Source: Acidobacteriota bacterium
GTDB lineage: Bacteria > Acidobacteriota > Holophagae > Holophagales > Holophagaceae
Direction of reading: 5' to 3'
Assembly: GCA_021794095.1 (NCBI GenBank)
Contig: JAJYRN010000009.1
Coordinates: 1-64,000, forward strand
Length of the DNA: 64,000 bases
The notes beneath the pieces were generated by a model. That model saw only the letters and a program-made list of their open reading frames with translations. It searched no databases and had not been told where the DNA came from. Made by a program: the position numbers and the translations under genes. Below are positions 44,006-51,807 of the stretch, piece by piece (within the stretch, counting starts at the first letter, position 1; the number at the start of each line of letters is the position of its first letter).

Positions 44006-45123
44006 GCCTGCCGATCCGGGTGGAACCGGCGACCCAGCTGGACCCCTTCATCCGCTTCCCCTTCCGGCGCTACGCCCAGGAGCCCCACTGGGTTCCGCCC
44101 CTGCTGATCGAGCGCCGGGACTTCCTGGATCCCCGGAAGAACCCCGTGTTCGAATACGCCAAGGTCCAGCCTTTCGTGGCCTGGCGGGGCGATGAGGTGG
44201 TCGGCACCCTGGCGGCTGTGCGCAACGACCGCTATGGCCAGTTCCATCCCGACGAGGCCTCCGTGGGGTTCTTCGGCCTGTTTGAGACCGTGTCAGACCA
44301 GGCGGTGGTGGATGCCCTCATCTCTGCGGGCGCCGCTTGGCTGCGGGCCGAGGGCAAAACCATCATGCGCGGGCCCGTGAACCTCACCACCAACGATGTG
44401 GTGGGCCTGTTGGTGGAGGGCTTCGACGACGATCCGACGCTGATGATGCCCTACAATCCGCCGGACTACGGTCCGATGCTCGAGGCCGCCGGCTTCGCCA
44501 AGGCGAAGGATCTCTATGCCTTCTACATGGGCGTGAAGGACTACCAGGGTCAATTCGACGCCGTAGCCAAGCGTCTTCAGCACCATGGCCGGTTCAAGAT
44601 CCGTCCCGTGGACCTTTCGAAGTGGGGCCAGGAACTGGAATTCGTGCGCAGCACCTACAACGTGGCCTGGGCCCAGAATTGGGGCTTCGTGCCCTGGACG
44701 GATGCCGAGCTGGCTTTCATCGCGAAGGAGCTGAAGCCACTCATTGATCCGCACCTCGCATTCGTGGTGGAGGTGGACAACACGCCTGCGGGCTTCCTCA
44801 TCGCCGTGCCCGATGCCCACGAGGCCCTGAAACTGGCCAAGGGGCGACTGCTTCCCTTCGGCCTGCTGCGCATCCTCTGGAAGCTCAAGGTCCAGGGCTG
44901 TCGCCGCATCCGCACCATGGCCATGGGATTGCTGCCGGCCTTCCGCGGGAAGGGCCTGGATGCATTCCTCGTGCATCACCTTTCAGTCCAGGCCCGGGAA
45001 CTCGGCTACGAGGGCTCGGAACTGGGCTGGATCCTGGAGGACAACGCGCCCATGCTCGGGCACCTGGCCCACTTGGGTGCCCGGCGCACCAAGACCTACC
45101 GCGTGTACGACCGGGCGATCTGA
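44002..45123 (+). CDS. GNAT-like acyltransferase, candidate bacterial ceramide synthase
   Basis: The 373-residue protein has an N-terminal mixed domain (YAQEPHWVPPLLIERRDFLDP) and a GNAT-like fold overall, including AMGLLPAFRGKGLDAFLVHHL near the CoA-binding helix. Related GNAT-like proteins in operons with serine palmitoyltransferase act as acyl-CoA-dependent bacterial ceramide synthases in Caulobacter. Here the ATGA overlap with spt and the CerR-like gene after it fit that role. The assignment is from family pattern and context. No signal peptide is seen. Confidence 0.65.
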   Translation: MSLPIRVEPATQLDPFIRFPFRRYAQEPHWVPPLLIERRDFLDPRKNPVFEYAKVQPFVAWRGDEVVGTLAAVRNDRYGQFHPDEASVGFFGLFETVSDQAVVDALISAGAAWLRAEGKTIMRGPVNLTTNDVVGLLVEGFDDDPTLMMPYNPPDYGPMLEAAGFAKAKDLYAFYMGVKDYQGQFDAVAKRLQHHGRFKIRPVDLSKWGQELEFVRSTYNVAWAQNWGFVPWTDAELAFIAKELKPLIDPHLAFVVEVDNTPAGFLIAVPDAHEALKLAKGRLLPFGLLRILWKLKVQGCRRIRTMAMGLLPAFRGKGLDAFLVHHLSVQARELGYEGSELGWILEDNAPMLGHLAHLGARRTKTYRVYDRAI

Positions 45124-45131
45124 AGGCTGGC

Positions 45132-46112
45132 ATGCGCGCCCTGGTGACCGGCGGACACGGGTTCATCGGCTCCCACCTGTGCGAGCGGCTGGTGGCGGAA
45201 GGCCACGAGGTGCGGGTGCTGGCCCGGCCGACGAGCGATTTGTCGTTCCTGGCGGGCCTGCCGGTGCAGGTCTTCCAGGGCGACCTCCGGCACCCCCTGG
45301 ACCTCGGGGAAGCCTTGGCTGGCGTGCAGTGGGTCTTCCACCTGGCCGGCGCCCTGAAGGGCTTCCGGGAGGCCGATCTGATGGCTGTGAATGGGGAAGG
45401 CACGCAGCGCCTGGTGGAGGCCTGCGCGAACCAAGCCCCGGATCTGCGGCGCTTCCTGCTGGTGTCCAGCCTGGCGGCGGCGGGCCCCAGCCCCGGCGGG
45501 CCCGAGCCCCGGCCGGAGGCGGCGGAACCACAGCCCTTGACCTGGTACGGACAGAGCAAACGGGCGGCGGAGCGCGTGGTGCAGGCCGCGGCGCTGCCCT
45601 CTGTCATCCTGCGTCCGCCCGTCGTGTTTGGCCCCCGGGACCGCGATGTGCTCAGCCTCTTCCGTCTGGCCCACCGAGGCTGGGTGCCGGTTCCGGCCGG
45701 TGCGCCCCGGCACTATTCCGTGGTGAGCGCGCCCGACCTGGCGGAGGGCCTGCTCCGGGCCGCGGAGGCCGATCCGCTGCCATCCGGCATCATCCTGCCC
45801 CTGGTGGCACCGGAGGTGGTCACGGGCGCGGAGTTGGGCCAGCGCATGGCCCGGGCTTTGGGTCGGCGGGGCCGCGTGGTGCCGGTCCCCGAGGCTCTGC
45901 TGCGAATGCTGGGGTGGGGCGCGGACGCCGTGGCCCGGGTGCGGGGCACGCCCGCGATCTTCAGCTCGCAGAAGGTGCTGGAGATGCTGGCCCCCGCCTG
46001 GGTGGCCAGCCCCGAACCGGCGCGCCAACAGTTGTCCTGGACGGCGCCCACGCCCCTCGATGAGGCCCTGGCCCTCACCGTCCGATGGTACTGGGACCAT
46101 GGCTGGCTCTGA
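45132..46112 (+). CDS. NAD-dependent epimerase/dehydratase, candidate ceramide reductase (CerR-like)
   Basis: The 326-residue extended short-chain reductase has the Rossmann motif TGGHGFIGSHL, FHLAGAL, the catalytic YGQSK and a RPPVVFGPRD stretch typical of NAD-dependent epimerases. In Caulobacter a similar protein reduces 3-oxo-ceramide in the pathway that starts with serine palmitoyltransferase. Position third in this operon suggests the same step. By sequence alone it could be any sugar epimerase. Its stop overlaps the PAP2-like gene by 14 bases. Confidence 0.68.
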   Translation: MRALVTGGHGFIGSHLCERLVAEGHEVRVLARPTSDLSFLAGLPVQVFQGDLRHPLDLGEALAGVQWVFHLAGALKGFREADLMAVNGEGTQRLVEACANQAPDLRRFLLVSSLAAAGPSPGGPEPRPEAAEPQPLTWYGQSKRAAERVVQAAALPSVILRPPVVFGPRDRDVLSLFRLAHRGWVPVPAGAPRHYSVVSAPDLAEGLLRAAEADPLPSGIILPLVAPEVVTGAELGQRMARALGRRGRVVPVPEALLRMLGWGADAVARVRGTPAIFSSQKVLEMLAPAWVASPEPARQQLSWTAPTPLDEALALTVRWYWDHGWL

Positions 46113-47022
46113 GCGGCCCCGTCCCTTCGGCCTCCAGGCCCCCCTGGGCCTCTGGCGCCCGGTGGACCGCTGGTTCGCGGGCTACGCGGCGCTCTCCGTG
46201 CTTCTGCTGGGCTGGGGCTGGACGCGCGGGTTCCCAGGGCTGGGGCGTGCGGCCCTCCTGGATCTGGCCCTGCTGGCCGGGACCACCCTTCTGCGCCAGG
46301 GGAGCCGGGACACCCGGAGCCGGCTGGTCACCTTCCTGCGCCTGGCCTACGCGCCCCTCTGCTATTGGACTTTCTACCACCAGATCCAGATGCTCTGGCC
46401 CCTCTTCCACCGGGCGCCCCTGGATGGCCTCCTGGTCCGGCTGGACCAGGGCCTGTTCGGCTTCCAGCCCTCCCTGGCCTTCCAGGCGGCGCTGCCCTTC
46501 CGGGGCCTCTCCGAGTTGTTCTGCTTCGCCTACTTCGCCTACTACCTGTTCGTGCCCGCGGTGGTCCTGGGCGCCCTGGCCCGCCGGGGCTATGCCGCCG
46601 CGGAGCAGGTGGTCTGGGCCACCACCGCGACCTTCTTCGCCTGCTACGCCTTCTTCTGGCTGGTGCCCACGGTGGGCCCCCATTTCTGGTTCCCGCCCCA
46701 CCGGGGGCCCCAGCTCTATGCGGGCTACCTGTTCAACCATCTGCTGTTCGCCTTGACCGGCCGCGGGGAGATCCTGGGCGGCGCCTTCCCCTCCTCACAC
46801 CTGGCGGTCGCGCTGCTGTTGACCCTGAACGCCCGGCGCGTCGTGCCGCGCCTATGGCCTGTCCTGGCGGGGATCACGCTCCTCATGGCGCCGGCGGTGG
46901 TGTACCTCCGGGCCCACTACGCGGTGGATGTGGTCGCGGGCATCCTGGTGGGCCTTGCCGCCGACGCGCTGACCCGCCCCCGCGCTCCGGCGCGCCCGGG
47001 GCGGCCCGAGACGGTAGACTGA
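46099..47022 (+). CDS. PAP2/AUR1-like membrane phosphatase or head-group transferase
   Basis: The 307-residue integral membrane protein has about six hydrophobic segments and the PAP2 C-terminal motifs AFPSSHLAVALLL and RAHYAVDVVAG. The first PAP2 motif (KX6RP) is not evident. AUR1-type inositol-phosphorylceramide synthases share exactly these two motifs and lack the first. In an operon with ceramide genes, a head-group transfer or ceramide-phosphate phosphatase role is plausible. ATG 46099 is favoured; the open frame starts earlier inside the previous gene. Confidence 0.75.
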   Translation: MAGSERPRPFGLQAPLGLWRPVDRWFAGYAALSVLLLGWGWTRGFPGLGRAALLDLALLAGTTLLRQGSRDTRSRLVTFLRLAYAPLCYWTFYHQIQMLWPLFHRAPLDGLLVRLDQGLFGFQPSLAFQAALPFRGLSELFCFAYFAYYLFVPAVVLGALARRGYAAAEQVVWATTATFFACYAFFWLVPTVGPHFWFPPHRGPQLYAGYLFNHLLFALTGRGEILGGAFPSSHLAVALLLTLNARRVVPRLWPVLAGITLLMAPAVVYLRAHYAVDVVAGILVGLAADALTRPRAPARPGRPETVD

Positions 47023-47064
47023 TCGGGAGCGACCCGCCTGGCGCGCGCTCGCCATGGAGGCGCC

Positions 47065-47247
47065 ATGCCCAGAAAGCCCAATTACAATTTCGAGCGACGG
47101 CAGAAGGATCTGGCCCGGCAGAAGAAGAAGGAAGAGAAGCTGCAGAAGAAGGCCCTCAAGAAGGCCGACGGCGGGACGGACGAGGAGCCGGATGAGGAAA
47201 CCGGCGCCCCCGAAGGCGCCGTCGAGGATGCTTCGGCCCCCGAGTAG
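47065..47247 (+). CDS. Small charged protein (KPNYNFERRQK-type)
   Basis: The 60-residue protein begins MPRKPNYNFERRQKDLARQK with a run of Lys/Glu, then an acidic tail. It is preceded by GGAGG four bases before the ATG. Short proteins with this N-terminus are widespread in bacteria, with unknown function. It may share the transcript of the lipid operon (42 bases after the PAP2-like gene). Confidence 0.75.
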   Translation: MPRKPNYNFERRQKDLARQKKKEEKLQKKALKKADGGTDEEPDEETGAPEGAVEDASAPE

Positions 47248-47262
47248 GCATCCGGCAGGGCC

Positions 47263-48021
47263 ATGACCCTCTTCGCCTTCGAGAAGACCCTGGGACTGCT
47301 CGCGATGCCGGTGGGCCTGCTCTGGCTGTTCCTGCTGGCCAGCGCCGGGCTCTGCCTGCTCCGCAAGCAGCGGCTGTCGGCCGCGTTGTTCCTCGTCTCA
47401 GCCCTGGGCTATGCCCTGGCCGGGAACGTGTACCTGGGCTCAGCCCTCATGGCCCGCCTCGAGGCGGGTGTGTCCCCCGTGGACGTGGCCACGGTGGCGC
47501 CCTTCGATGCGGTGTGCGTGCTGGGTGGAGGTACCGGGGAAGATTTCCAGGGTCACCCCGAGGCGAACCTGGCGGGCGATCGCATCGTGCTGGCCGCCCG
47601 TCTGTGGCATGCCGGGAAGGTGAAGCTGCTGGTGGCGAGCGGCATGAGCCGGGATAGCGTCCGGGGCGTGCGCAACCTGGGCCAGGAAACCCGCACCCTC
47701 TGGCGCGGCCTGGGCGTGCCCGATGCCGCGATCCTCGTGGTGGCGGACCCCTGCTGGAACACCCGGGATGAAATCGCCGCCGACCGCCGCCTACAGGCAC
47801 GCCTAGGCTGGCGCCGCGTCGGGTTGCTCAGTTCGGCCTGGCATCTGCCCCGGGCCCTGGCCCTGGCACGGAAGGCGGGCCTGGCAGCCACGCCCCTGGC
47901 TGCGGATTGGCGGGGCCGACCGCACCCCTTTCAGCTGCAACTGCTCGTCCCCCAGGCGATGGGTTTCCTGGATGTCCAGCGGGCCTGCTGGGAGTTCCTG
48001 GGGCGCCGCCTGGGACGCTGA
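47263..48021 (+). CDS. YdcF/ElyC-family (DUF218) envelope protein
   Basis: The 252-residue protein has two N-terminal membrane helices (LAMPVGLLWLFLLASAGLCLL and LSAALFLVSALGYALA) and a periplasmic DUF218 domain: AVCVLGGG, KLLVASGM, ILVVADPCWNT, and RVGLLSSAWHLPRAL. DUF218 proteins such as ElyC and SanA act in envelope or peptidoglycan homeostasis in E. coli. It lies 15 bases after the small charged gene, probably in the same transcript as the lipid operon. Confidence 0.85.
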   Translation: MTLFAFEKTLGLLAMPVGLLWLFLLASAGLCLLRKQRLSAALFLVSALGYALAGNVYLGSALMARLEAGVSPVDVATVAPFDAVCVLGGGTGEDFQGHPEANLAGDRIVLAARLWHAGKVKLLVASGMSRDSVRGVRNLGQETRTLWRGLGVPDAAILVVADPCWNTRDEIAADRRLQARLGWRRVGLLSSAWHLPRALALARKAGLAATPLAADWRGRPHPFQLQLLVPQAMGFLDVQRACWEFLGRRLGR

Positions 48022-48045
48022 GGGGCGCTGAGGACGGCGAGACGG

Positions 48046-48231
48046 TCAGGCGATCGGGGTGGGCACCCGGAGGCGCGCCATGATGCCCTCGAGCAGCGCC
48101 TCATCGGTCTTGAGGGCCGCCTTGAAGGCGACCCGGTCCGTGTGGTGGATCTCCCGACCCAAATCCGTCAGAGCGGCTTCCAGGAGACGGCTGAGCAGGT
48201 CCGTTTCTTGGGGGTTCAGGTTGAGTTGCAT
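48046..48231 (-). CDS. Small hypothetical protein (61 residues)
   Basis: ATG 48231 has GGAGG four bases upstream. The sequence begins MQLNLNPQETDLLSRLLEAA, is helical and of mixed charge, and ends at 48046. No family is recognised. The strong ribosome-binding site makes it a likely gene. It converges on the YdcF-like gene. Confidence 0.65.
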   Translation of the reverse strand: MQLNLNPQETDLLSRLLEAALTDLGREIHHTDRVAFKAALKTDEALLEGIMARLRVPTPIA

Positions 48232-48570
48232 GGAACCTCCCTTCGGCGGGGCGGGCCCTCCCGCCCACCGGTTCAAGGATCGGTCCCCAACCGGAAACAC
48301 GCCAACCTTCCGGGGCGCTTCGAGCCCTCCGCGGCCTGGCCTGAGGGCGAGGCTCTCCCAAGGAGGTTCCCGTGGCGCCCGCCTCCCCTCTGTTCCGCCC
48401 CCACGCGGCGCAACTCTCGGCATGTCGCGAGAAGGCCTCCCGGCCCGCCGGGAATGGGATGGGACACTCGTGGGTGTTAAACTTATAAATACAATCAATA
48501 CGATACTTGTTGATTTGGCACAACCATGGCTCTACCTTGACGCCGGCGCATCGGCCACAAGGAGCACGCC
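48232..48570. other. Divergent intergenic region upstream of rubrerythrin
   Basis: This 339-base stretch has no gene. The left part is GC-rich with no clear element. The last 100 bases (48475-48535) are AT-rich and hold the promoter-like sequences described separately, including a sigma-54-like site. Confidence 0.6.
48516..48531 (+). promoter_or_regulatory. Sigma-54-like promoter candidate upstream of rubrerythrin
   Basis: TGGCACAACCATGGCT matches the sigma-54 consensus TGGCACRNNNNTTGCW at all but one key position, with GG and GC exactly 12 bases apart. It lies 40 bases upstream of the rubrerythrin start. The AT-rich stretch just upstream (TTATAAATACAATCAATA) also resembles a PerR/Fur-like operator half. 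A chance match is possible. Confidence 0.4.
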
Positions 48571-49047
48571 ATGACCTTCACCCAATCCAAGACCTTCGAG
48601 AACCTCAAGGCCGCCTTCGCAGGCGAGTCCCAGGCAAACCGCCGCTACACCTGGATGGCCCAGGTGGCTGAAAAGGAGGGCCAGAAAGAAGTCGCGGATG
48701 TCTTCAAGCACAGTGCGGATGGCGAGACCGGCCACGCCCTGAAGCACCTGATGTTCCTGGCCGAGAAGGCCGGCGATCCCGCCACGGGCCTGCCCCTGGG
48801 CGACAGCTTGACCAACCTCAAGGCCGCAGTGGCCGGCGAGACCTACGAATACACGGACATGTATCCCGAGTTCACCCGGGTGGCCCGTGAAGAGGGCTAT
48901 GCCGATATCGCCGCCTGGTTCGAGACCCTGGCCAAGGTGGAGCGCTTCCACGCCGGCCGCTTCCAGCAGGCGCTGGAGAAGCTGCAGGCGGGCGCGCCCG
49001 TCGCGGGTCTGACCGCCCCGGCCGCGGACATCGCCCAGCTGGTCTGA
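48571..49047 (+). CDS. Rubrerythrin, ferritin-like domain only
   Basis: The 158-residue diiron protein reduces hydrogen peroxide. The conserved ligands are visible in GESQANRRYTWMAQVAEKEG, GETGHALKHL, AGETYEYTDMYPEF and KVERFHAGRF. The C-terminal rubredoxin domain (CPXCG) of classical rubrerythrin is missing, so an external electron donor is needed. It is the first of three plus-strand stress genes: a DUF3501 gene follows 7 bases later, then Dps. Confidence 0.9.
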   Translation: MTFTQSKTFENLKAAFAGESQANRRYTWMAQVAEKEGQKEVADVFKHSADGETGHALKHLMFLAEKAGDPATGLPLGDSLTNLKAAVAGETYEYTDMYPEFTRVAREEGYADIAAWFETLAKVERFHAGRFQQALEKLQAGAPVAGLTAPAADIAQLV

Positions 49048-49054
49048 GATCCCC

Positions 49055-49603
49055 ATGTCCCTCGTCTTCGATCCCGCCACGGAGCAGGCCCGCTATCTGG
49101 CCCGGCAGGGGCTCCTGTCTCGGCAGGCCGCGCTGCGGCTCGTCCTGGGCGAGGGCATCACCTTCCAGCCGGAGACGGCGGAAAGTGTGGAGGATCAGCT
49201 CATCGAGACCCTCTGGGCCGAAGGGAAAACCCTCGATGCCTGCGATCCCGAGGAACGGGCCGAGGCTCGCGCCTCCTTCGCGGTCCTCGCGCCCCGCCGC
49301 GAATCCGGCGGCACGAGCGTGGCCGCCACATTGATGCTCGGATTTCCCGATGCGGAGCGGGACGGTCGCCTGGAGGCCCTGCACGGGTTCCCGGATCAGC
49401 TGGCCCTGGAGCTTTCCGATGGCAGCCCCGCCTTCCCGGCGGTGGACCGCGGCGCCGCGCGTCCCCAGGACCGCCTGCCCGCCGTGCTGGCGCTCCGCTA
49501 CTTCATTCCGGACGGATTGAGCCCTGCCGCCCTTGTCTCCACCCACGCCTCGCTGCCCGGCCGCTGGCCCGCGCCCGCCGCCTGGTCCGCCTGGCTTTCC
49601 TGA
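49055..49603 (+). CDS. DUF3501-family protein
   Basis: The 182-residue protein fits DUF3501 by length and motifs (VEDQLIETLWAEGKTLDACDPEER, VAATLMLGFPDAERDGRLEALHGF, VLALRYFIP). DUF3501 genes are often next to rubrerythrin or Fe-S oxidoreductase genes, and here it is between rubrerythrin and Dps. Function is unknown; a role in peroxide or iron homeostasis is inferred from context. Confidence 0.8.
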   Translation: MSLVFDPATEQARYLARQGLLSRQAALRLVLGEGITFQPETAESVEDQLIETLWAEGKTLDACDPEERAEARASFAVLAPRRESGGTSVAATLMLGFPDAERDGRLEALHGFPDQLALELSDGSPAFPAVDRGAARPQDRLPAVLALRYFIPDGLSPAALVSTHASLPGRWPAPAAWSAWLS

Positions 49604-49612
49604 GGAGCCTCC

Positions 49613-50056
49613 ATGAGCCGCACTGTCATTGACCACCTGAACCAGGAACTGGCCACGGCCTTCGTCCTGTCCTTCAATGCCAAGCGCTACCACTGGACGG
49701 TCACCGGGCCGCACTTCCGCGACTACCACCTCCGTTTCGAGGATCTCTACAACGCGGCCGACGGCACCGTGGACGAGCTGGCGGAGCGGATCCGCATGCT
49801 GGGGGGCGTGCCCCTCCACGCCCCGGCCCAGATGGCCGCACAGACCAAGGCCCCGGTGTCCGATCCCGCCGCGCGCCTGGATCCCGAGGCCATGCTGAAG
49901 GAGGCCCTGGACAACGAGGAACGCACCATCTCCTTCATGCACGAGGGGATCGAGCAGGCCAGCCAGGCCGGCGACCCCGGCACTGCCGACCTGCTCACCC
50001 GCTTCGTCCAGGTCCACCAGAAGGAAGCATGGTTCCTGCGGGAGATGTTGGGGTAG
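49613..50056 (+). CDS. dps: Dps-family DNA-binding ferritin-like protein
   Basis: The 147-residue protein has the Dps ferroxidase segment KRYHWTVTGPHFRDYHLRFEDLY followed by DGTVDELAERIRMLG, with a typical dodecamer-forming length. Dps oxidises ferrous iron with hydrogen peroxide and mineralises it, protecting DNA. It follows the DUF3501 gene by nine bases; the SOD gene after it has a separate promoter-like region. Confidence 0.92.
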   Translation: MSRTVIDHLNQELATAFVLSFNAKRYHWTVTGPHFRDYHLRFEDLYNAADGTVDELAERIRMLGGVPLHAPAQMAAQTKAPVSDPAARLDPEAMLKEALDNEERTISFMHEGIEQASQAGDPGTADLLTRFVQVHQKEAWFLREMLG

Positions 50057-50140
50057 GCGACATTTTTTGCCTGTTTTTCCATAATTCCGACTTTTTTGGT
50101 AAACTACTCATCCGCGCGCGGCGCTGCCAAGGAGACGACC

Positions 50141-50719
50141 ATGGCCTACGATGCCAAGAACTACGACCACCTGAAGGGCGGCAAGGTAAAAGGACTGAGC
50201 GATGCCCAGCTGGATCAGCACTTCACGCTGTACAAGGGCTACGTGGCCAAGTACAACGAGATCGAGGAGAAGCTGGCGGCCATGGACAACGGCAAATCCA
50301 ACTACTCCTTCAACGAGTACAGCGAGCTGAAGCGTCGCCAGGCCGTGCCCTTCAACGGCACCTTCCTGCACGAGCTCTACTTCGAGAACCTGGGTGCGGA
50401 CGCCGAACTCAGCGCCGGACTGAAGGCGGCCCTGGATGCCGTGGGCGGCAAGGACAAGGTCATCGCCGATCTCAAGGCCACCGCCCTCTGCGGCCCTGGC
50501 TGGGCCCTGCTCACCCGCAACCGCCGCGACGGCAAGCTGCACACCTACTTCGTCGCCGAGCACCACCTGGGCCTGCCCATCGAGCAGGACATCCTGCTGG
50601 TGCTGGACAGCTGGGAGCACGCGTTCATGGTGGATTACGGCATCGCCCGCGCGAAGTACCTCGATGTCTTCGTCGAGAACATCAAGTGGAGCGAAGTCTC
50701 CAAGCGCTTCGGGAAGTAA
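50141..50719 (+). CDS. Fe/Mn superoxide dismutase
   Basis: The 192-residue enzyme has the four metal ligands at His27 (QHFTLYKGYV), His77 (FLHELYF), Asp156 and His160 (DSWEHAFMVDYG). It detoxifies superoxide. ATG 50141 has AAGGAG at 50129-50134. The short length and the GPGWALL segment are usual for the family; metal choice is not certain. A palindromic repeat follows its stop. Confidence 0.93.
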   Translation: MAYDAKNYDHLKGGKVKGLSDAQLDQHFTLYKGYVAKYNEIEEKLAAMDNGKSNYSFNEYSELKRRQAVPFNGTFLHELYFENLGADAELSAGLKAALDAVGGKDKVIADLKATALCGPGWALLTRNRRDGKLHTYFVAEHHLGLPIEQDILLVLDSWEHAFMVDYGIARAKYLDVFVENIKWSEVSKRFGK

Positions 50720-50736
50720 GGACGAAGAGCGGATTC

Positions 50737-50781
50737 ACCACGAAGACACGAAGATAGGCCATGTCTTCGTGTCTTCGTGGT
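50737..50781 (+). repeat. Perfect 18-bp palindrome built of CACGAAG units, likely terminator
   Basis: ACCACGAAGACACGAAGA (50737-50754) is the exact complement of 50764-50781, with a 9-base loop, and TTTT follows shortly after. The arms are two copies of an 8-9 base unit (CACGAAGA). It lies 17 bases after the SOD stop codon. The build matches the palindromes at 12228 and 18820. Confidence 0.8.
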
Positions 50782-50829
50782 TGAGCTTTTGGGCGCCATG
50801 TGACGTCATTGCGGGGCCCCCGTTCCGCG

Positions 50830-51267
50830 CTACAGGATCCGGCCTTCGAAGGCCTGGCGGGGGAGCGGGCCCCAGGCGCGGCCATCGCGGCTCACGGGCC
50901 GGTTGTCGCCCAGCAGGAGGTAGCCGCGCCCGCAGGCCACGGAACCGGTGCTGTCGCGCTCGGGATGGACCACCCACGGCTCGTCCAGGGTGCGGCCATC
51001 CACCCGCAGATCCGGGCCGTCCCAGGCCACGGTGTCGCCGGGCAGGCCCATCACCCGCTTGACGGCATCGCCTCCGGGCCGGGCCACCACCCAGACTTCG
51101 CCTCGCCGGGGCGCGTGGCTGGCCCAGGCCCGCAGCATCCAGCGCAGGTCGCCGCTGCGAAGGGTGGGCTCCATGCTGCGGCCCGACACCCGCACGGGAT
51201 GCACCACGGCCAGGGGCGAGAGCGCCAGGGCCAGGGCGGCAAGGGGGATCCAGAGCTTCGTCGTCAT
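50830..51267 (-). CDS. Signal peptidase I
   Basis: The 145-residue membrane protease has one N-terminal anchor, the catalytic serine Ser31 in SGRSMEPTL, the general-base Lys70 in GDAVKRVMGLPGD, and GYLLLGDNRPVSRDGRAWGPLP. It is shorter than E. coli LepB (324 residues) and resembles short Gram-positive or specialised SipW-like enzymes. ATG 51267 with GAAGG upstream is used; the open frame extends back to 51591 over the neighbouring gene. It starts four bases after the QueD-like stop. Confidence 0.88.
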   Translation of the reverse strand: MTTKLWIPLAALALALSPLAVVHPVRVSGRSMEPTLRSGDLRWMLRAWASHAPRRGEVWVVARPGGDAVKRVMGLPGDTVAWDGPDLRVDGRTLDEPWVVHPERDSTGSVACGRGYLLLGDNRPVSRDGRAWGPLPRQAFEGRIL

Positions 51268-51271
51268 GCCT

Positions 51272-51655
51272 TCAGGATGCGGCACCGGGCCCGGGTGTTC
51301 CCGGTGAAGGATGCACGGCCAGGCGGCGGCCCCGGCCATCCGTGAGAGCCACTTCCGCCAGCCGGGCGGGAGCGGGCACGAAGGGGGCCAGGTCGGCGGC
51401 CAGCCGGGTGGCCAGGGCCAGGGGGTCCGCCAGGCCCACATCGGCGAGCAGGCGGCCCTGGAGAGGGGCCAGGGCGCGGTCGAGGGCGGCTTCCAGATCG
51501 CGGAAGTCCACCACCACGTCGAAGGGGTCCAGGCCCTGCCGCGCGGCCACCACTTCCACGGTGTAGTCGTGACCCTCCCAGGCTTCGCCACGCCGGAACA
51601 CCACCGACAGGGGGCGGGTCACGGCGGCTTCGAAGTGGTGTGCGGAGGGGCCCAA
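51272..51655 (-). CDS. QueD/6-pyruvoyl-tetrahydropterin-synthase-like protein, degenerate
   Basis: The 127-residue protein shows the family pattern EGHDYTVEVV ... DPFDVVVDFRDLEAALD ... VALTDGRGRR. The usual catalytic Cys and one of the three zinc histidines (the HGH motif reads EGH) are missing, so it may not make 6-carboxy-tetrahydropterin. It starts at a TTG with TGGAG upstream. It is upstream of the signal peptidase gene, whose start is four bases away. Confidence 0.7.
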   Translation of the reverse strand: MGPSAHHFEAAVTRPLSVVFRRGEAWEGHDYTVEVVAARQGLDPFDVVVDFRDLEAALDRALAPLQGRLLADVGLADPLALATRLAADLAPFVPAPARLAEVALTDGRGRRLAVHPSPGTPGPGAAS

Positions 51656-51807
51656 GGCTGACTCCAGGTCGGGCCTTCAGTTTGTCATGGCCATGGCTAC
51701 ACTGTCCCTTCGAGCACGACATACCTGACAAGCGGGTGAAGCACGGCCACCGGACGGCCCCCAGGCGGTCCGGCTGAATCGCACGATTTTTGGGGAGGGC
51801 ACATTCC

